From: Myxococcales bacterium
GTDB taxonomy: Bacteria > Myxococcota_A > Polyangia > Polyangiales > Polyangiaceae
Assembly: GCA_025359105.1 (NCBI GenBank)
Contig: JANYHK010000042.1
Coordinates: forward strand, 1 to 56,111
Reading direction: 5' to 3'
DNA length: 56,111 nt
Shown here: one piece after another, positions 21,265 to 30,473 of the stretch
Position numbering within the stretch: position 1 is the first letter of the stretch
How the letters are laid out: every line of letters starts with the position of its first letter
Position numbers and translations under genes: made by a program
Notes under the pieces: generated by a model
What the model was told of the DNA's origin: nothing
The model's database searches: none
The model's input: the letters and a program-made list of their open reading frames with translations, nothing else

Positions 21265-22449
21265 ATGCGCGGGCTCCTCTACGGCGCGGCGCTTGCGGGG
21301 TCGGCTCTAGGGCTGGCCTTCGGGTGCGCCGCGCGCGGAGGGGCGACCCCGGGATTCATCGAGCTCGACGCGGGCGTGGACGTCGACGCGGCGAGGCCCG
21401 TCGACTCCGGGCAGTTCGCGCCGAGCGAGGAGGCGGGCACGATCCTGGGCTCGGGCTGCGCCACCGCCAAGGCGCCGATCCAGCGGGACCCCATCTACAT
21501 GCTCTTCGTGCTCGACGGCTCGGGGAGCATGCAGGAGGACAAGAAGTGGAAGGCCGTGGGGCCCGCGCTCTCGGCCTTCATCGACGGCCTCGCGAGCAAG
21601 GCGGACAGGTCCTTCGGGCTCGGGCTCACGGTCTTCAGCGACACGCTCGATCCGACGGGCGGCGCCGGGCCGTACGACAAGATCGACGTGCCGATCGCGT
21701 ACGTCGACGATGCACAGGCGACGGCGCTCAAGCTCCGCGTCGGCCTCGCGCTGCCCAGGGGGCAGACGCCGACGTACGCGGTCATGAGCGGGCAGTACGC
21801 GCTGCTCGAGAAGTACGTTCCGGCGGCGCCGCTCCTCACCGAGCGGGGCCACAAGGTGCTCGTGCTGATGACCGACGGCATACCGACCCCCGACGCGGCG
21901 ATCCAGCAGCCCAAGTGCATCCAGGCCGCGAAGGACGCGTTCGCGCTGGCGGCGCCCGCGGGACCGATCACGACCATGGCGGTGGGGATAGGCCACACGT
22001 TCCCGCTGAACCAGCAGGTCTACGATCCGCTCTTCATGGCCCAGCTCGCGCTGGCGGGCGGCGCGCCGAACCAGCCGTGCCAGCCCTACGAGATCCGCTA
22101 CGCGAGCAACATGTGCCACTTCCAGATCACGCCCCTCGCGAGCAGCGACGCGACGCAGCTCGAGCTCGAGATGATGGTCGCGTTCGACAAGATCCGGGCG
22201 ACGGTGACCTCGTGCGAGCTCTTGCTCGACAAGAGCGGGCTCGTGGATCCGTCGCTCGTGAACGTCGTCTTCACCGACGCGCACGGCACCGAGCACGTCG
22301 TACCGGAGGATGAGACCAACGGCTGGACGTACGATGTCCCCAGTGCCCCGACCAGGGTCGTGCTCCACGGCAAGTCGTGCGACGACCTGAAGGAGAACCC
22401 GAGCGGCGACGTCGAGGTCGTCCTCGGGTGCAAGACGATCGTCAAGTGA
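21265..22449 (+). CDS. VWA-domain lipoprotein
   Basis: 394 residues. It has a lipoprotein signal (ALAGSALGLAFGC, lipobox Cys) and a short Asp-rich linker. A von Willebrand type A domain covers about residues 72-270 and has a MIDAS motif (FVLDGSGSMQED) and a second metal-loop segment (VLVLMTDGIPTPDA). The remainder is a beta-rich tail (CELLLDKSGLVDPSLVNVVF). VWA lipoproteins of this type are numerous in myxobacteria and are thought to bind ligands at the cell surface. The next gene starts at or just after its stop codon, so the pair is probably translationally linked. Confidence 0.85.
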   Translation: MRGLLYGAALAGSALGLAFGCAARGGATPGFIELDAGVDVDAARPVDSGQFAPSEEAGTILGSGCATAKAPIQRDPIYMLFVLDGSGSMQEDKKWKAVGPALSAFIDGLASKADRSFGLGLTVFSDTLDPTGGAGPYDKIDVPIAYVDDAQATALKLRVGLALPRGQTPTYAVMSGQYALLEKYVPAAPLLTERGHKVLVLMTDGIPTPDAAIQQPKCIQAAKDAFALAAPAGPITTMAVGIGHTFPLNQQVYDPLFMAQLALAGGAPNQPCQPYEIRYASNMCHFQITPLASSDATQLELEMMVAFDKIRATVTSCELLLDKSGLVDPSLVNVVFTDAHGTEHVVPEDETNGWTYDVPSAPTRVVLHGKSCDDLKENPSGDVEVVLGCKTIVK

Positions 22450-22451
22450 CG

Positions 22452-23255
22452 ATGTTCGCGGTCGCGATCACCGAGCTCGCGGGCACGGTCGACGACGCAG
22501 CGTCTGCGCTCGCGCCGGTCCTCGGCAAGGCGCCGTACGACATGCGCCTAGAGCTCGCCGCGGGGGTGCCGGCCCTGGTGCTCACGACGCCGGAGAAGGC
22601 GCGCGCCGCGGAGATCGCTGCCAGACTCCGCGCGTTCGGGCACCGCGTGCTCGCCTTCGACACAGCGAAGGTCGTCTCGAGCGACGACATGACCGCGATG
22701 AAGCGCTTCCGCCTCGACGCCGCCGGCATCGGGCTCGACGACCAACCCGACAAGACGCTGCCTTTCGCCGACGTGCTCGCGCTCATCCGCGCGGTCCACC
22801 GCTTCGACTCCGATACGCGCGAGCCGGTGAAGGGCAAGCAGTTTTCGGCCATGCGCGCGATCGCGACGGGCGGGCTCATGCTCACCAAGTCCAAGACCGG
22901 GGAGGTCCGGACACAGGCCAACGAGAAGACCGGCGTCCTCTACCTGTTCCGGCGAAACGGCGAGGCGCCCTGGATCTTGAGGGAGACAGGCACGAGCTAC
23001 GCGGCGCTCGGCGCGGATCGCGGGCACTCGCAGGTCCAGAATTTCGGGACGACGGTGCGCCTGTTGCGGGAGCGCATGCCCCACGTCCCGTTCGACGAGC
23101 GCCTCGTCACGATGAAGCGCATCCGCCAAGGCGAGGCCATCGCCAGGCCGGGCATCTCCGTCGAGTCGTCCACCGTGCCGTGGACGGATCTTCTAGCCCA
23201 CGTCGTCGCGTACGCGGTGGCGGCAACTGGACACGAGACGGCACGATCACCATGA
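22452..23255 (+). CDS. conserved-looking cytoplasmic protein, unknown function
   Basis: 267 residues, with no family recognised. No signal peptide or membrane helix is seen. The N-terminal 70 residues look like a small alpha/beta domain (FAVAITELAGTVDDAASAL, AAEIAARLRAFGHRVLAFD). The central part has KVVSSDDMTAMKRFRLDAAGI and LPFADVLALIRAVHRF. The C-terminal half contains MRAIATGGLMLTKSKTGEV and LYLFRRNGEAPWILRETG. Such segments occur in myxobacterial proteins of unknown role. The ATG lies 2 bp after the VWA stop. A GTG two codons upstream would overlap that stop as GTGA and is an equally good start. Confidence 0.75.
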   Translation: MFAVAITELAGTVDDAASALAPVLGKAPYDMRLELAAGVPALVLTTPEKARAAEIAARLRAFGHRVLAFDTAKVVSSDDMTAMKRFRLDAAGIGLDDQPDKTLPFADVLALIRAVHRFDSDTREPVKGKQFSAMRAIATGGLMLTKSKTGEVRTQANEKTGVLYLFRRNGEAPWILRETGTSYAALGADRGHSQVQNFGTTVRLLRERMPHVPFDERLVTMKRIRQGEAIARPGISVESSTVPWTDLLAHVVAYAVAATGHETARSP

Positions 23256-23265
23256 CCGTGCCGTC
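23237..23265 (+). terminator. hairpin spanning the stop codon of the preceding gene
   Basis: GACGGCACG (23237-23245) and CGTGCCGTC (23257-23265) are perfect 9-bp complements around an 11-nt loop that contains the TGA at 23253-23255. No T-tract follows, so this would be a non-canonical terminator or an mRNA-stabilising stem. Confidence 0.4.
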
Positions 23266-23405
23266 CCCTGCCCCACGAGCGTCGCGACCCAGCAGCGCTC
23301 GCGAGAGAGACTGTGACCGCTCGCGGCGCGCAGGGAAATCCCGCAACGCGCGAACGGCCCTTTCTGCCCTGGAAAACGCGGTGCGTCAGCGCGTCCGCTG
23401 GCGCT

Positions 23406-24563
23406 CTACTTTTGCCGCAGCAGCGTCGCGCGGGTGATGCCGACGTCGCCATAGCGAACCGCAACGTCGTTCACGAGCTCCTCGAGCTTGCGCCGCTTCG
23501 AGGCCGCCGGGTCGGAGAAGAGCGTCGGGCCCGGCGCGACGTCGGTGATCTCGCTCGTGGAGATCCCGACCAGCCGCACGCGCTCGCCGTCGAGGGGGAA
23601 GCGATCGAGCGTCCCGCACGCGGCCTCGTAGAGTGACTGCGTGTCGCTCACCGCCTCGCTCAGGCTCGCGCGTCGCGTGAGCAGCGTGAAATCCGCGTAC
23701 TTCAGCTTCACCGTGACGACGCGCGCCCAGTATCCCTCGCGCACGAGGCGCTGGGCGACGTGCGACGCGCGGTCGAGCAGGCTCTCGGCGACGGCCTCCC
23801 GCGAGGTCAGATCGTACTCGTGCGTCTCCTCCGAGCCGATCGACTTGGGGGCCACGTCGGGGACGACGTCGCGATCGTCGTCGCCGCGCGCGAGCGCGTG
23901 CACCTCGCGCCCCCAGCTCCCGAGGAGCCCCGTGAGGCGGCGGGGATCGGAGCGGGCGAGATCGCCGATCGTGCGGAGGCCCACCTCGCGGAGGCGCGGC
24001 GCCGTCTTGTTGCCGATGCCCCACATGCGCTCCATCGGCAGGGGATCGAGGAACCTTGCCTCCTCCCCGGCGGGAACGACGACGAGCGCGTCGGGCTTCT
24101 TCAGATCGCTGGCGATCTTGGCGACGAACTTGGACGACGCGACGCCCGCCGAGGCCACGAGGCCCGTCTCGCGCCGCACCGCGTCCTTGATCTGCCGGGC
24201 GATCGCGGCGCCATCGCCGAAGAGCGACTGGCTTCGCGTGACGTCGAGGAACGCCTCGTCGAGGCTCAGCCCTTCGACCAGGGGCGTGAAGCGGCCGAAG
24301 ATCTCGAAGACGATGCCGCTCACCTCGGCGTAGCGCGCCATGCGCGGCGCGACGACGATCGCCTTCGGGCAAAGGCGCAGCGCTTCTCCCATCGGCATCG
24401 CGCTGTGCACTCCGAACGGACGTGCCTCGTACGAGGCCGCGCACACGACGCCCCGGCGTGAGGGGCCCCCGACCACGACCGGCTTTCCCCGGAGGGCCGG
24501 ATCGTCGTTCTGCTCGACGGACGCGTAGAAGGCGTCCATGTCGATGTGGAGGATCTGCCGCAC
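23406..24563 (-). CDS. dinB: DNA polymerase IV (Y-family translesion polymerase)
   Basis: 385 residues from a GTG start. The catalytic motifs are intact: HIDMDAFYASVEQ (metal-binding Asp) near the N-terminus and LSLDEAFLDVT (second acidic pair) near residue 100. The palm and thumb parts include GVASSKFVAKIASDLKKPD and MWGIGNKTAPRLREVGL (HhH). The little-finger domain follows (KSIGSEETHEYDL, ARVVTVKLKYADFTLLTR). It copies damaged templates with low fidelity. I chose the GTG at 24563 (VRQILHIDMDAF), because Y-family proteins begin just before this motif. An upstream ATG at 24659 would overlap the divergent hydrolase gene. No beta-clamp motif was clearly seen at the end. Confidence 0.96.
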   Translation of the reverse strand: MRQILHIDMDAFYASVEQNDDPALRGKPVVVGGPSRRGVVCAASYEARPFGVHSAMPMGEALRLCPKAIVVAPRMARYAEVSGIVFEIFGRFTPLVEGLSLDEAFLDVTRSQSLFGDGAAIARQIKDAVRRETGLVASAGVASSKFVAKIASDLKKPDALVVVPAGEEARFLDPLPMERMWGIGNKTAPRLREVGLRTIGDLARSDPRRLTGLLGSWGREVHALARGDDDRDVVPDVAPKSIGSEETHEYDLTSREAVAESLLDRASHVAQRLVREGYWARVVTVKLKYADFTLLTRRASLSEAVSDTQSLYEAACGTLDRFPLDGERVRLVGISTSEITDVAPGPTLFSDPAASKRRKLEELVNDVAVRYGDVGITRATLLRQK

Positions 24564-24646
24564 GACCCCGACAATGTAGCCGGGAACGACCCCGCCGGCC
24601 CGGGCGTTTCCGTTGACGCGATGCTGCCGCGGTATGCTGACCCCGG

Positions 24647-25798
24647 ATGAAGCGCGCAACGCGACGCAAGCTCGGGCTCTTGGTAGTGATCGCTGCGATC
24701 GTGCTCCTCTTCAGGCCGGCCGGCGCGCACATGCGGGCGGCGTCGCTGCTCACGCGTTTCCAGACGCCAGGCGATCTGGGCGTGGTCGCGCGCTACGGCA
24801 AGCACGTGGTCGCGGAGAGGTCCATGACGGTACAGACCGAGCGCGGCCCGGTGCCGGCGCGCGTCTATTCGCCTGTGGACGCGAGTGCGGCCGACGCGCC
24901 AGGCGTCGTGCTCGTCCACGGCGTGCATCACACCGGCATCGACGAGCCACGCCTCGTCCGCTTCGCGAAGACGATCGCCGCGACCGGCGTGGTGGTGATG
25001 ACGCCGGAGATCGTGGAGCTCCGCGACTACCACGTCGATCCGCGCTCGATCGACACGATCGGGGCCGCCGCGCGCGCGCTCTCTGGCGAAGTGCATCGCG
25101 GCACAGTGGGCGTGATGGGCCTGTCGTTCGGCGGCGGCCTGTCGCTGCTCGCGGCCGCGGACCCGCGATTCGCCCCGCACATCGGCTTCGTCGTCGCCGT
25201 CGGCGCGCACGACGATCTCACCCGCGTGTCGGAGTTCTTCGCGACGAGCCACATCACCGATCCGGATGGCAACCCGCAGCCGGTCAAGGCACACGAGTAC
25301 GGCGCGCTCGTTCTCGTCTACTCGCACATCGAGGATTTTTTTCCGAAGGAGGACGTCGCCGTCGCCCGCGAGGCCTTGCGTCTCTGGCTCTGGGAAGATC
25401 GCGACGCCGCGCGCGCGCGCCTGCCTGCGCTCGGGCCGATCGCCCGCGAGAAGATGGAGCGGCTCTTTTCGGCCAAGATCGACTCTATCGCGGAGGAGAT
25501 GCTCACCGAGCTCCACGCTCACGTGGACGAAGCGGCGCGGGTGTCCCCACGCGGTCACATGGCCGGGTTGCGCGCGCCGGTCTTCCTCCTCCACGGCGCA
25601 GGCGACACCGTCATTCCGGCGAGCGAGACTTTGTGGCTCGCGAGAGACGTGCCCGCGGGGCTCGCAAAGGACGTGCTCGTGAGCCCTGCCATCCAGCACG
25701 TGGAGCTCGAGGGCGAGCCGTCGGCGACCGACAAGTGGGCGCTCGTCCACTTCATGGCCGACGTCCTCGCCCAGGCCGACCGTGCCGAGCGCCGCTGA
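24647..25798 (+). CDS. alpha/beta hydrolase, dienelactone-hydrolase-like
   Basis: 383 residues. An N-terminal hydrophobic helix (LGLLVVIAAIVLLFRPAGA) is a signal peptide or anchor. The hydrolase domain has an oxyanion strand (GVVLVHGVHHTGIDEPRLVRFAK) and a nucleophile elbow (MGLSFGGGLSL, Ser). The acidic residue is likely in FLLHGAGDTVIPASE and the His in SPAIQHVELEG. The substrate cannot be told; dienelactone hydrolases, acyl-peptidases and esterases share this plan. It diverges from dinB, with start codons about 83 bp apart. Confidence 0.85.
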   Translation: MKRATRRKLGLLVVIAAIVLLFRPAGAHMRAASLLTRFQTPGDLGVVARYGKHVVAERSMTVQTERGPVPARVYSPVDASAADAPGVVLVHGVHHTGIDEPRLVRFAKTIAATGVVVMTPEIVELRDYHVDPRSIDTIGAAARALSGEVHRGTVGVMGLSFGGGLSLLAAADPRFAPHIGFVVAVGAHDDLTRVSEFFATSHITDPDGNPQPVKAHEYGALVLVYSHIEDFFPKEDVAVAREALRLWLWEDRDAARARLPALGPIAREKMERLFSAKIDSIAEEMLTELHAHVDEAARVSPRGHMAGLRAPVFLLHGAGDTVIPASETLWLARDVPAGLAKDVLVSPAIQHVELEGEPSATDKWALVHFMADVLAQADRAERR

Positions 25799-25844
25799 GA
25801 GTTGTCGGAGCCGCCCGTCGAGCCGTGGCGAGAAGCAGCTCGGG

Positions 25845-27230
25845 TCAGCGCGTCGGCTTGCAGCCGTCGTCGATTGCACCGTTGCAATCGTCGTCGAGGC
25901 CGTTTTTGCACGTCTCGCGTGACTCGGGCAGCGCCTGTTTGGTGCACCTTCCCCAAACCCAGTCGCCGCGGAGGTACTCGCAGAGCTGCTCGCCATCGCG
26001 GCATTTGCCCTGGCCGCGCGTCTTCGCCGGACCGTCGTAGCAAGGCCGGCGATCGTATTTGTTGCAGCCGCCGTTCTCCAGGCGCGTGGCCTCGCGGGTG
26101 TGTTGACCGTAGATCGCGGCGGCGATCACACCGCCGAACAGAAGCGGAAGCGCCACCAGGACGGCCAGCTTGTTCCGGCCGTCGCTGCGCTTCCGTTCGG
26201 CGATCTCCCGCTGCTCTTCCTCGGCGGCTTCCGCGGCTTCGGCGGCATCGCGCGCGGCCTTGGCCGCCTCTTCGCGGGCACGCTCCTGCTGCTTCGCCTC
26301 GTGCCGCGCGACCGTCTTTTTGTCGCGCTCCGCCTGGCGCGCGGCGCGTCGATTGTGCTCACGGACGGAATCTTCGAGCGCGGTGCGCCGAGCCGACGGG
26401 CCGCGGAAGAGGAGCCACCACGCCTCGCCCGGGACGGCCGCGCCGCCGTGACGCGCCGATGCGCGGGCCGGAACGAACGACACCGCCTTGCAGAACGTGC
26501 ACGTGACGTGGCGTGTCGCGTCGAACGCGGGGAGGTTGGCGCTGCAGTTGGAGCAGTGGAGGACGATCGTCTGGCCGGGGCTCCCGGAGACGACGGCGCG
26601 CCCATGGTCCGAGCGGTTCCCCGCCGCGATGACCGCGCGTAGTGCTGGATACGCAGCCCGAGCGTTCTTGGGCAGATCGTACGTTATTGCTTCGTTGCAG
26701 GACGGACACGTCGCCGTGGCGCGGCAGTCGCGGAAGACCTTCGCGTCGATCGGCACGACGAGGGGCACGTGGCAGCGCTTGCATAGCGGGTGGCCCGGCC
26801 CTGCGGTGACGTGCGCGTGCCCTTCGCCGCGATCGGCCGATGGCGCGGCGCCGTGCTTCACGCCGGTGGTCTTGAAGTAGTTCTGCGCGCCGATGTCGGC
26901 GTCCGTGGCGGGCTTGCGTCCGCTCGGATCCGGTCCGGCGAGATCGCCGACCTCGTGGGCGTGTCGAAAGAGGTCGGCCCATTCGCGGATGTCGAGCGCC
27001 TGATCGATCCCGCATCGCTCGCACCCGACGATACCGTCGGCATCGAGCTCGTTCAGCGGCGTCGGAAGGCCGCACGCGCGGCAGCGGTGCTCGCAGCGGA
27101 CCGAGACCCAGTACGCATCCTCGGCGAGGGGCGGAACCTGCGTGCGAGGTGTCGCGAAGGGCGCGTCGCACGCGTCGCACGACCGGCGCTCGGTCGGCGC
27201 GATGAGACCACAGGCGCCGCACACCTCCAT
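25845..27230 (-). CDS. zinc-ribbon, coiled-coil membrane protein with extracellular MopE-type motif
   Basis: 461 residues. The N-terminal half has about eight CxxC pairs (C4/C7, C18/C21, C50/C53, C70/C73, C150/C153, C175/C178, C226/C229, C244/C247), typical of tandem zinc ribbons. Residues about 285-350 are a charged, Ala/Glu/Arg-rich coiled coil. One transmembrane helix follows (LAVLVALPLLFGGVIAAAIYG, 355-375). After it comes a Cys-rich tail ending in CKNGLDDDCNGAIDDGC (441-457), the Cu-binding MopE-type repeat. The zinc part would sit in the cytoplasm and the tail outside. The ATG at 27230 was chosen; in-frame GTGs lie 2-3 codons upstream. Confidence 0.75.
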   Translation of the reverse strand: MEVCGACGLIAPTERRSCDACDAPFATPRTQVPPLAEDAYWVSVRCEHRCRACGLPTPLNELDADGIVGCERCGIDQALDIREWADLFRHAHEVGDLAGPDPSGRKPATDADIGAQNYFKTTGVKHGAAPSADRGEGHAHVTAGPGHPLCKRCHVPLVVPIDAKVFRDCRATATCPSCNEAITYDLPKNARAAYPALRAVIAAGNRSDHGRAVVSGSPGQTIVLHCSNCSANLPAFDATRHVTCTFCKAVSFVPARASARHGGAAVPGEAWWLLFRGPSARRTALEDSVREHNRRAARQAERDKKTVARHEAKQQERAREEAAKAARDAAEAAEAAEEEQREIAERKRSDGRNKLAVLVALPLLFGGVIAAAIYGQHTREATRLENGGCNKYDRRPCYDGPAKTRGQGKCRDGEQLCEYLRGDWVWGRCTKQALPESRETCKNGLDDDCNGAIDDGCKPTR

Positions 27231-27307
27231 TTGCACCACGATATACGCAAGAGGTCCCGGAAGCCGAGATGCGCGCTCGCCAGGGCTGACGATGTGTTCG
27301 TTCGGGG

Positions 27308-28222
27308 TCAGCGCGCCTGCCAATGCGCACGGTGATCCAAAAAGCGCGTCATCGCCGGCAAGACGACCTCGGGGCGCTCGAGCATCGCGAAGTGGCCGCT
27401 GCGCACGAGCGGGATGTACTCGGCGTTGGGCATGCGCCGCGCCATCTCCCGGCTCTGGTAGGCCGGCGTCAGCGCATCGAGCATCCCGCTCACGATGAGC
27501 GCGGGCTGCGTGATCTGCGGGAGCACGTGGTAGACGGAGTGCGCGTCGAGCTCCTGGAAGAGGCGAAGGAAGTTCACGAAGCTCGGGCCAAGGACGTCGT
27601 CCATGTAGCGGCCGACCATCGGCGAGAGCTCCTTGGCACGCGTCCCGGTCGTGAGCGCGAGCATCGCGAATGTCGGTACCTGGGCGAATCGGCTGAGGCG
27701 CGCGAACGAGTCGGCCAGCTGCGGCCGCTTCTGCATGTACTCGACGATGGCGTGGAGGCGCTTCGGCAAGAACGGAATGGAGAAGAGCGGCTGAAAGCCG
27801 GTCGACAGCACGTGCCCGTACGTCCCGTTCATGAGCACGAGGCCGGCGACGCGGTCGGGGAAGGTCGCCGCGAAGTCCAGCGACACCTGCACCCCCATGC
27901 TCCATCCGACGAAGACGGCGCGATCGATCTGCTCCGCATCGAGGATCGAGCGCGCGTCGTCGGAGTGATGCGGCACCGAGAGCTGACGCCGCGACGCCGG
28001 GGACTCGGAGTCGAAGAGGCCGCGGTAGTCCCAGGTGATGAGCCGGTAGCCGCGCCAGAACTCGTCGAGCAGCGGCTTCCACGCGTAGAGCCGGCCGCCG
28101 AGGCCGTTGGCCAGCATCAGCGTCTTGTCGCCGCGGCCCAGGACCTCGTAGGCGATACCGGTACCGTCTGACGCCGTCGCGCGCTTGCTCTGGAGCGTCG
28201 AGCTCCAAGGACCCACGATCAC
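27308..28222 (-). CDS. alpha/beta hydrolase fold protein
   Basis: 304 residues, with no signal peptide. It has the classical alpha/beta hydrolase order: LMLANGLGGRLYAWKPLLDEF (oxyanion loop), ITWDYRGLFDS, and the nucleophile elbow VFVGWSMGVQVSLDFA (Ser near residue 110). The acid residue is likely in ALIVSGMLDALTPAYQS and the catalytic His in LVRSGHFAMLERPEVV. The cap is helical (LPKRLHAIVEYMQKRPQLADS). Such proteins are esterases, lipases or haloperoxidase-like enzymes; the substrate is unknown. It lies 77 bp upstream of the zinc-ribbon gene on the same strand. Confidence 0.87.
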   Translation of the reverse strand: MIVGPWSSTLQSKRATASDGTGIAYEVLGRGDKTLMLANGLGGRLYAWKPLLDEFWRGYRLITWDYRGLFDSESPASRRQLSVPHHSDDARSILDAEQIDRAVFVGWSMGVQVSLDFAATFPDRVAGLVLMNGTYGHVLSTGFQPLFSIPFLPKRLHAIVEYMQKRPQLADSFARLSRFAQVPTFAMLALTTGTRAKELSPMVGRYMDDVLGPSFVNFLRLFQELDAHSVYHVLPQITQPALIVSGMLDALTPAYQSREMARRMPNAEYIPLVRSGHFAMLERPEVVLPAMTRFLDHRAHWQAR

Positions 28223-28378
28223 CTCTCCACGCTAGCATCTGGCGCTATCGTGGTGCGTCCGGATGTGCGACACGGCCGTCAACGTCACGCCCCGCGGCGG
28301 CGCGTGGTCGCGCTTCCCGGAGTCGCCGACGATGTCGATCCCGCGACGCAGGGAACCCCTTTGCGGCATCCAAGGCGC

Positions 28379-29398
28379 ATGCCCGTTTGGACCAAGCCCG
28401 TCCTTTCTCTCATCGGTATCTCCACCCTTGCCGTCCTCGGGTGCGGCGAAAGCACGCCCGCGCCCGTCGCCCCGGCGCCCGAGCCGCCGGCGGCCAGCGC
28501 GACGGCGACCGTAGCGTCCCAGCCCGAGGCGACCCCGCCGGTCACGCCTCCCGCCCCGCCCGGCGTGAAGACCGGGCCGGTGCCGGCGAGCCCGCAGGCG
28601 AAATCCTTCAAGCTCGGCGCCTTCACCGTCGTCGCGCTTCGCGATGCGACCTTCCTGGCCGCGAACGACACCAAGGTCATCGGCGTGGGCCAGACCGTCG
28701 ACACGGTCGGCGCCGAGCTGAAGAAGGCGGGGCTCCCCGAAGATCGCATCGAGCTCAACGTTGGCGCGCTCCTCGTGAAGACCGGCAAGCATACCGTGCT
28801 GCTCGACAGCGGCCTCGGCGACGGCCCGAAGGGCGCGCTCGTCGAGAGCCTCAAGCTCGCCGGCGTGGCGCCGGGCGACGTCACCGACGTGCTCATCACC
28901 CATAGCCACTTCGACCACGTCGGCGGGCTCGTGACCGGGGCCGGGAGCCTCACCTACCCCAAGGCCACCATCCGCCTCTCGAACAAGGAGTGGACGGCGC
29001 TGCAGGCCAACGCCGACCTCGCCAAGCTCGTCGCCGTGATCACCCCGAAGGTGAAGGGCTTCGAGCCGGGCGCCGAGGTGGTGCCCGGCATCACCGCCGT
29101 CGAGCTCTACGGCCACACGCCGGGACACCTCGGGTACGAAGTGAAGTCCGGCAAAGATCGCCTGTTCGACCTGGGCGATCTCGTCCACAGCTCGGTCATC
29201 TCGCTCGCCAAGCCCGAGTGGACCATGGGGTTCGACGGCGACACCGCCCTCGGCGCCAAGGTGCGCCGCGCGCGCCTCGAGAAGCTCGCCAAGGACAAGG
29301 AGCTCGTCTTCGCGCCGCACTTCCCCTTCCCCAGCGTGGGGTACGTGAGCGCCCAAGACGGCGCGTTCGCGTGGAAGGGTCAGATCCCCGGCGAGTGA
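28379..29398 (+). CDS. MBL-fold metallohydrolase lipoprotein
   Basis: 339 residues. A lipoprotein signal (LSLIGISTLAVLGCGE, Cys22) is followed by a Pro/Ala-rich linker to about residue 75. The metallo-beta-lactamase core has NVGALLVKTGKHTVLLDSG and the di-zinc motif THSHFDH (174-180). GHTPGHLGYEV carries a further His ligand, FDLGDLVHS the bridging Asp, and APHFPFPSVG the last His. The pattern resembles quorum-quenching lactonase and methyl parathion hydrolase-like MBL proteins, but the substrate is unknown. The ATG at 28379 puts the lipobox at the right distance. It converges with the LamG lipoprotein gene. Confidence 0.9.
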   Translation: MPVWTKPVLSLIGISTLAVLGCGESTPAPVAPAPEPPAASATATVASQPEATPPVTPPAPPGVKTGPVPASPQAKSFKLGAFTVVALRDATFLAANDTKVIGVGQTVDTVGAELKKAGLPEDRIELNVGALLVKTGKHTVLLDSGLGDGPKGALVESLKLAGVAPGDVTDVLITHSHFDHVGGLVTGAGSLTYPKATIRLSNKEWTALQANADLAKLVAVITPKVKGFEPGAEVVPGITAVELYGHTPGHLGYEVKSGKDRLFDLGDLVHSSVISLAKPEWTMGFDGDTALGAKVRRARLEKLAKDKELVFAPHFPFPSVGYVSAQDGAFAWKGQIPGE

Positions 29399-29492
29399 TC
29401 CACGAACGGCCTCTGCCGGTCGCCCCTCCGCCCTCAGGTGTCTCCGAGCACGAAAAGCGGGCGACCTCGGTCCCTGCCGAAGGCGAACGCCT

Positions 29493-30398
29493 CTACTTCA
29501 GCTTGCAGACGTCGCCGACGGACGCGCCGGCGAGGTAAATCGTCTGAATTTCTGCCGCGCTGAGCGGGCGTGTCCAGACCGCGACGTCGTCGACGTTGGC
29601 GGCCGCCGGGTAGGCGGAGTTGGCCAGGTGGAACACGGTAGGTACGGGATCGGGCGGATTCCACGGCGCGTTCGTCTGCTGCCCGACCGTGCCGTTCAGC
29701 GTGATCGTCAGGGACGGCGGTGACGTCGACCACGTCGCCACCAGGTGGTTCCAGCCCTTGGACCACACCGTGGCGCCGCTCGCGGGTGCGATCGCGGCGT
29801 ACACGGAGGTCGACGGCGACGTGTCCACGTACACGCCGAGGTAGCCCGGCGGCTCGCAGTCCATGTAGACGCCGGTGTCGTCGACGCCGAAGAAGGGATG
29901 CGGCTTGTTGCACGGCAGCTCCCACTGCGAGTCGATCCACATCGACACCGTCCCCTCCCGGGGCGAGACGACCGCGCCGCCCTTCGGATCGTAGTCGACC
30001 TGCGTGGTGTTCGCGAGGAGCGCCTGGCCGAACTTGCCGGCCGCGAACTGCACGCCGGTCGACGACTTGGGCAGCGCACCTTGCGCGCTCGCCGTCGTCC
30101 CGTCGAGGCGCAGCAGCATCGTCAACCCGTCGCAGAGGCCGGCGTTGGCGTCGACGACGCCCGCGTCCGCGAGCGGCTGCGGCGCGCCGTCGCCGGGATC
30201 GGCCGCGTCGAAATCGTGGGTGCGCGCGTCCGCCGCCGACTCGGACGGCGCGTCCGCGGACGAGGTCGCGTCGCGCCCCGCGTCGCGCGGCGTGTCCACT
30301 TGCACGAGATCGTCCACGCCCGAGAGCGCGTTGCACCCTAACCAGGCGAACGGGCTGGCCAGCAGCGCGACGAGCAGAAGGGGGCGCAAGCGGCTCAC
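29493..30398 (-). CDS. LamG/concanavalin-like lipoprotein
   Basis: 301 residues. The signal has a lipobox (LVALLASPFAWLGCNAL). An Asp/Ala/Ser-rich linker covers about residues 28-88. The remainder is a LamG (laminin G/pentraxin) jelly roll: GLTMLLRLDGTTA, KFGQALLANTTQVDY, GTVSMWIDSQWELP, WNHLVATWSTSPPSLTITLNG, and NVDDVAVWTRPLSAAEIQTIY. The last motif is the standard LamG ending. The family binds carbohydrates or other surface ligands. Part of the same run of minus-strand surface lipoproteins as the next gene upstream, 75 bp away. Confidence 0.87.
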   Translation of the reverse strand: MSRLRPLLLVALLASPFAWLGCNALSGVDDLVQVDTPRDAGRDATSSADAPSESAADARTHDFDAADPGDGAPQPLADAGVVDANAGLCDGLTMLLRLDGTTASAQGALPKSSTGVQFAAGKFGQALLANTTQVDYDPKGGAVVSPREGTVSMWIDSQWELPCNKPHPFFGVDDTGVYMDCEPPGYLGVYVDTSPSTSVYAAIAPASGATVWSKGWNHLVATWSTSPPSLTITLNGTVGQQTNAPWNPPDPVPTVFHLANSAYPAAANVDDVAVWTRPLSAAEIQTIYLAGASVGDVCKLK

Positions 30399-30473
30399 TT
30401 CAGCATGGTTGGCCGATGCGCCCGCGGAGGCAAGCGCCTGCTTCGTGGCTACAGTGCCAGCGGAAGCGGACCG

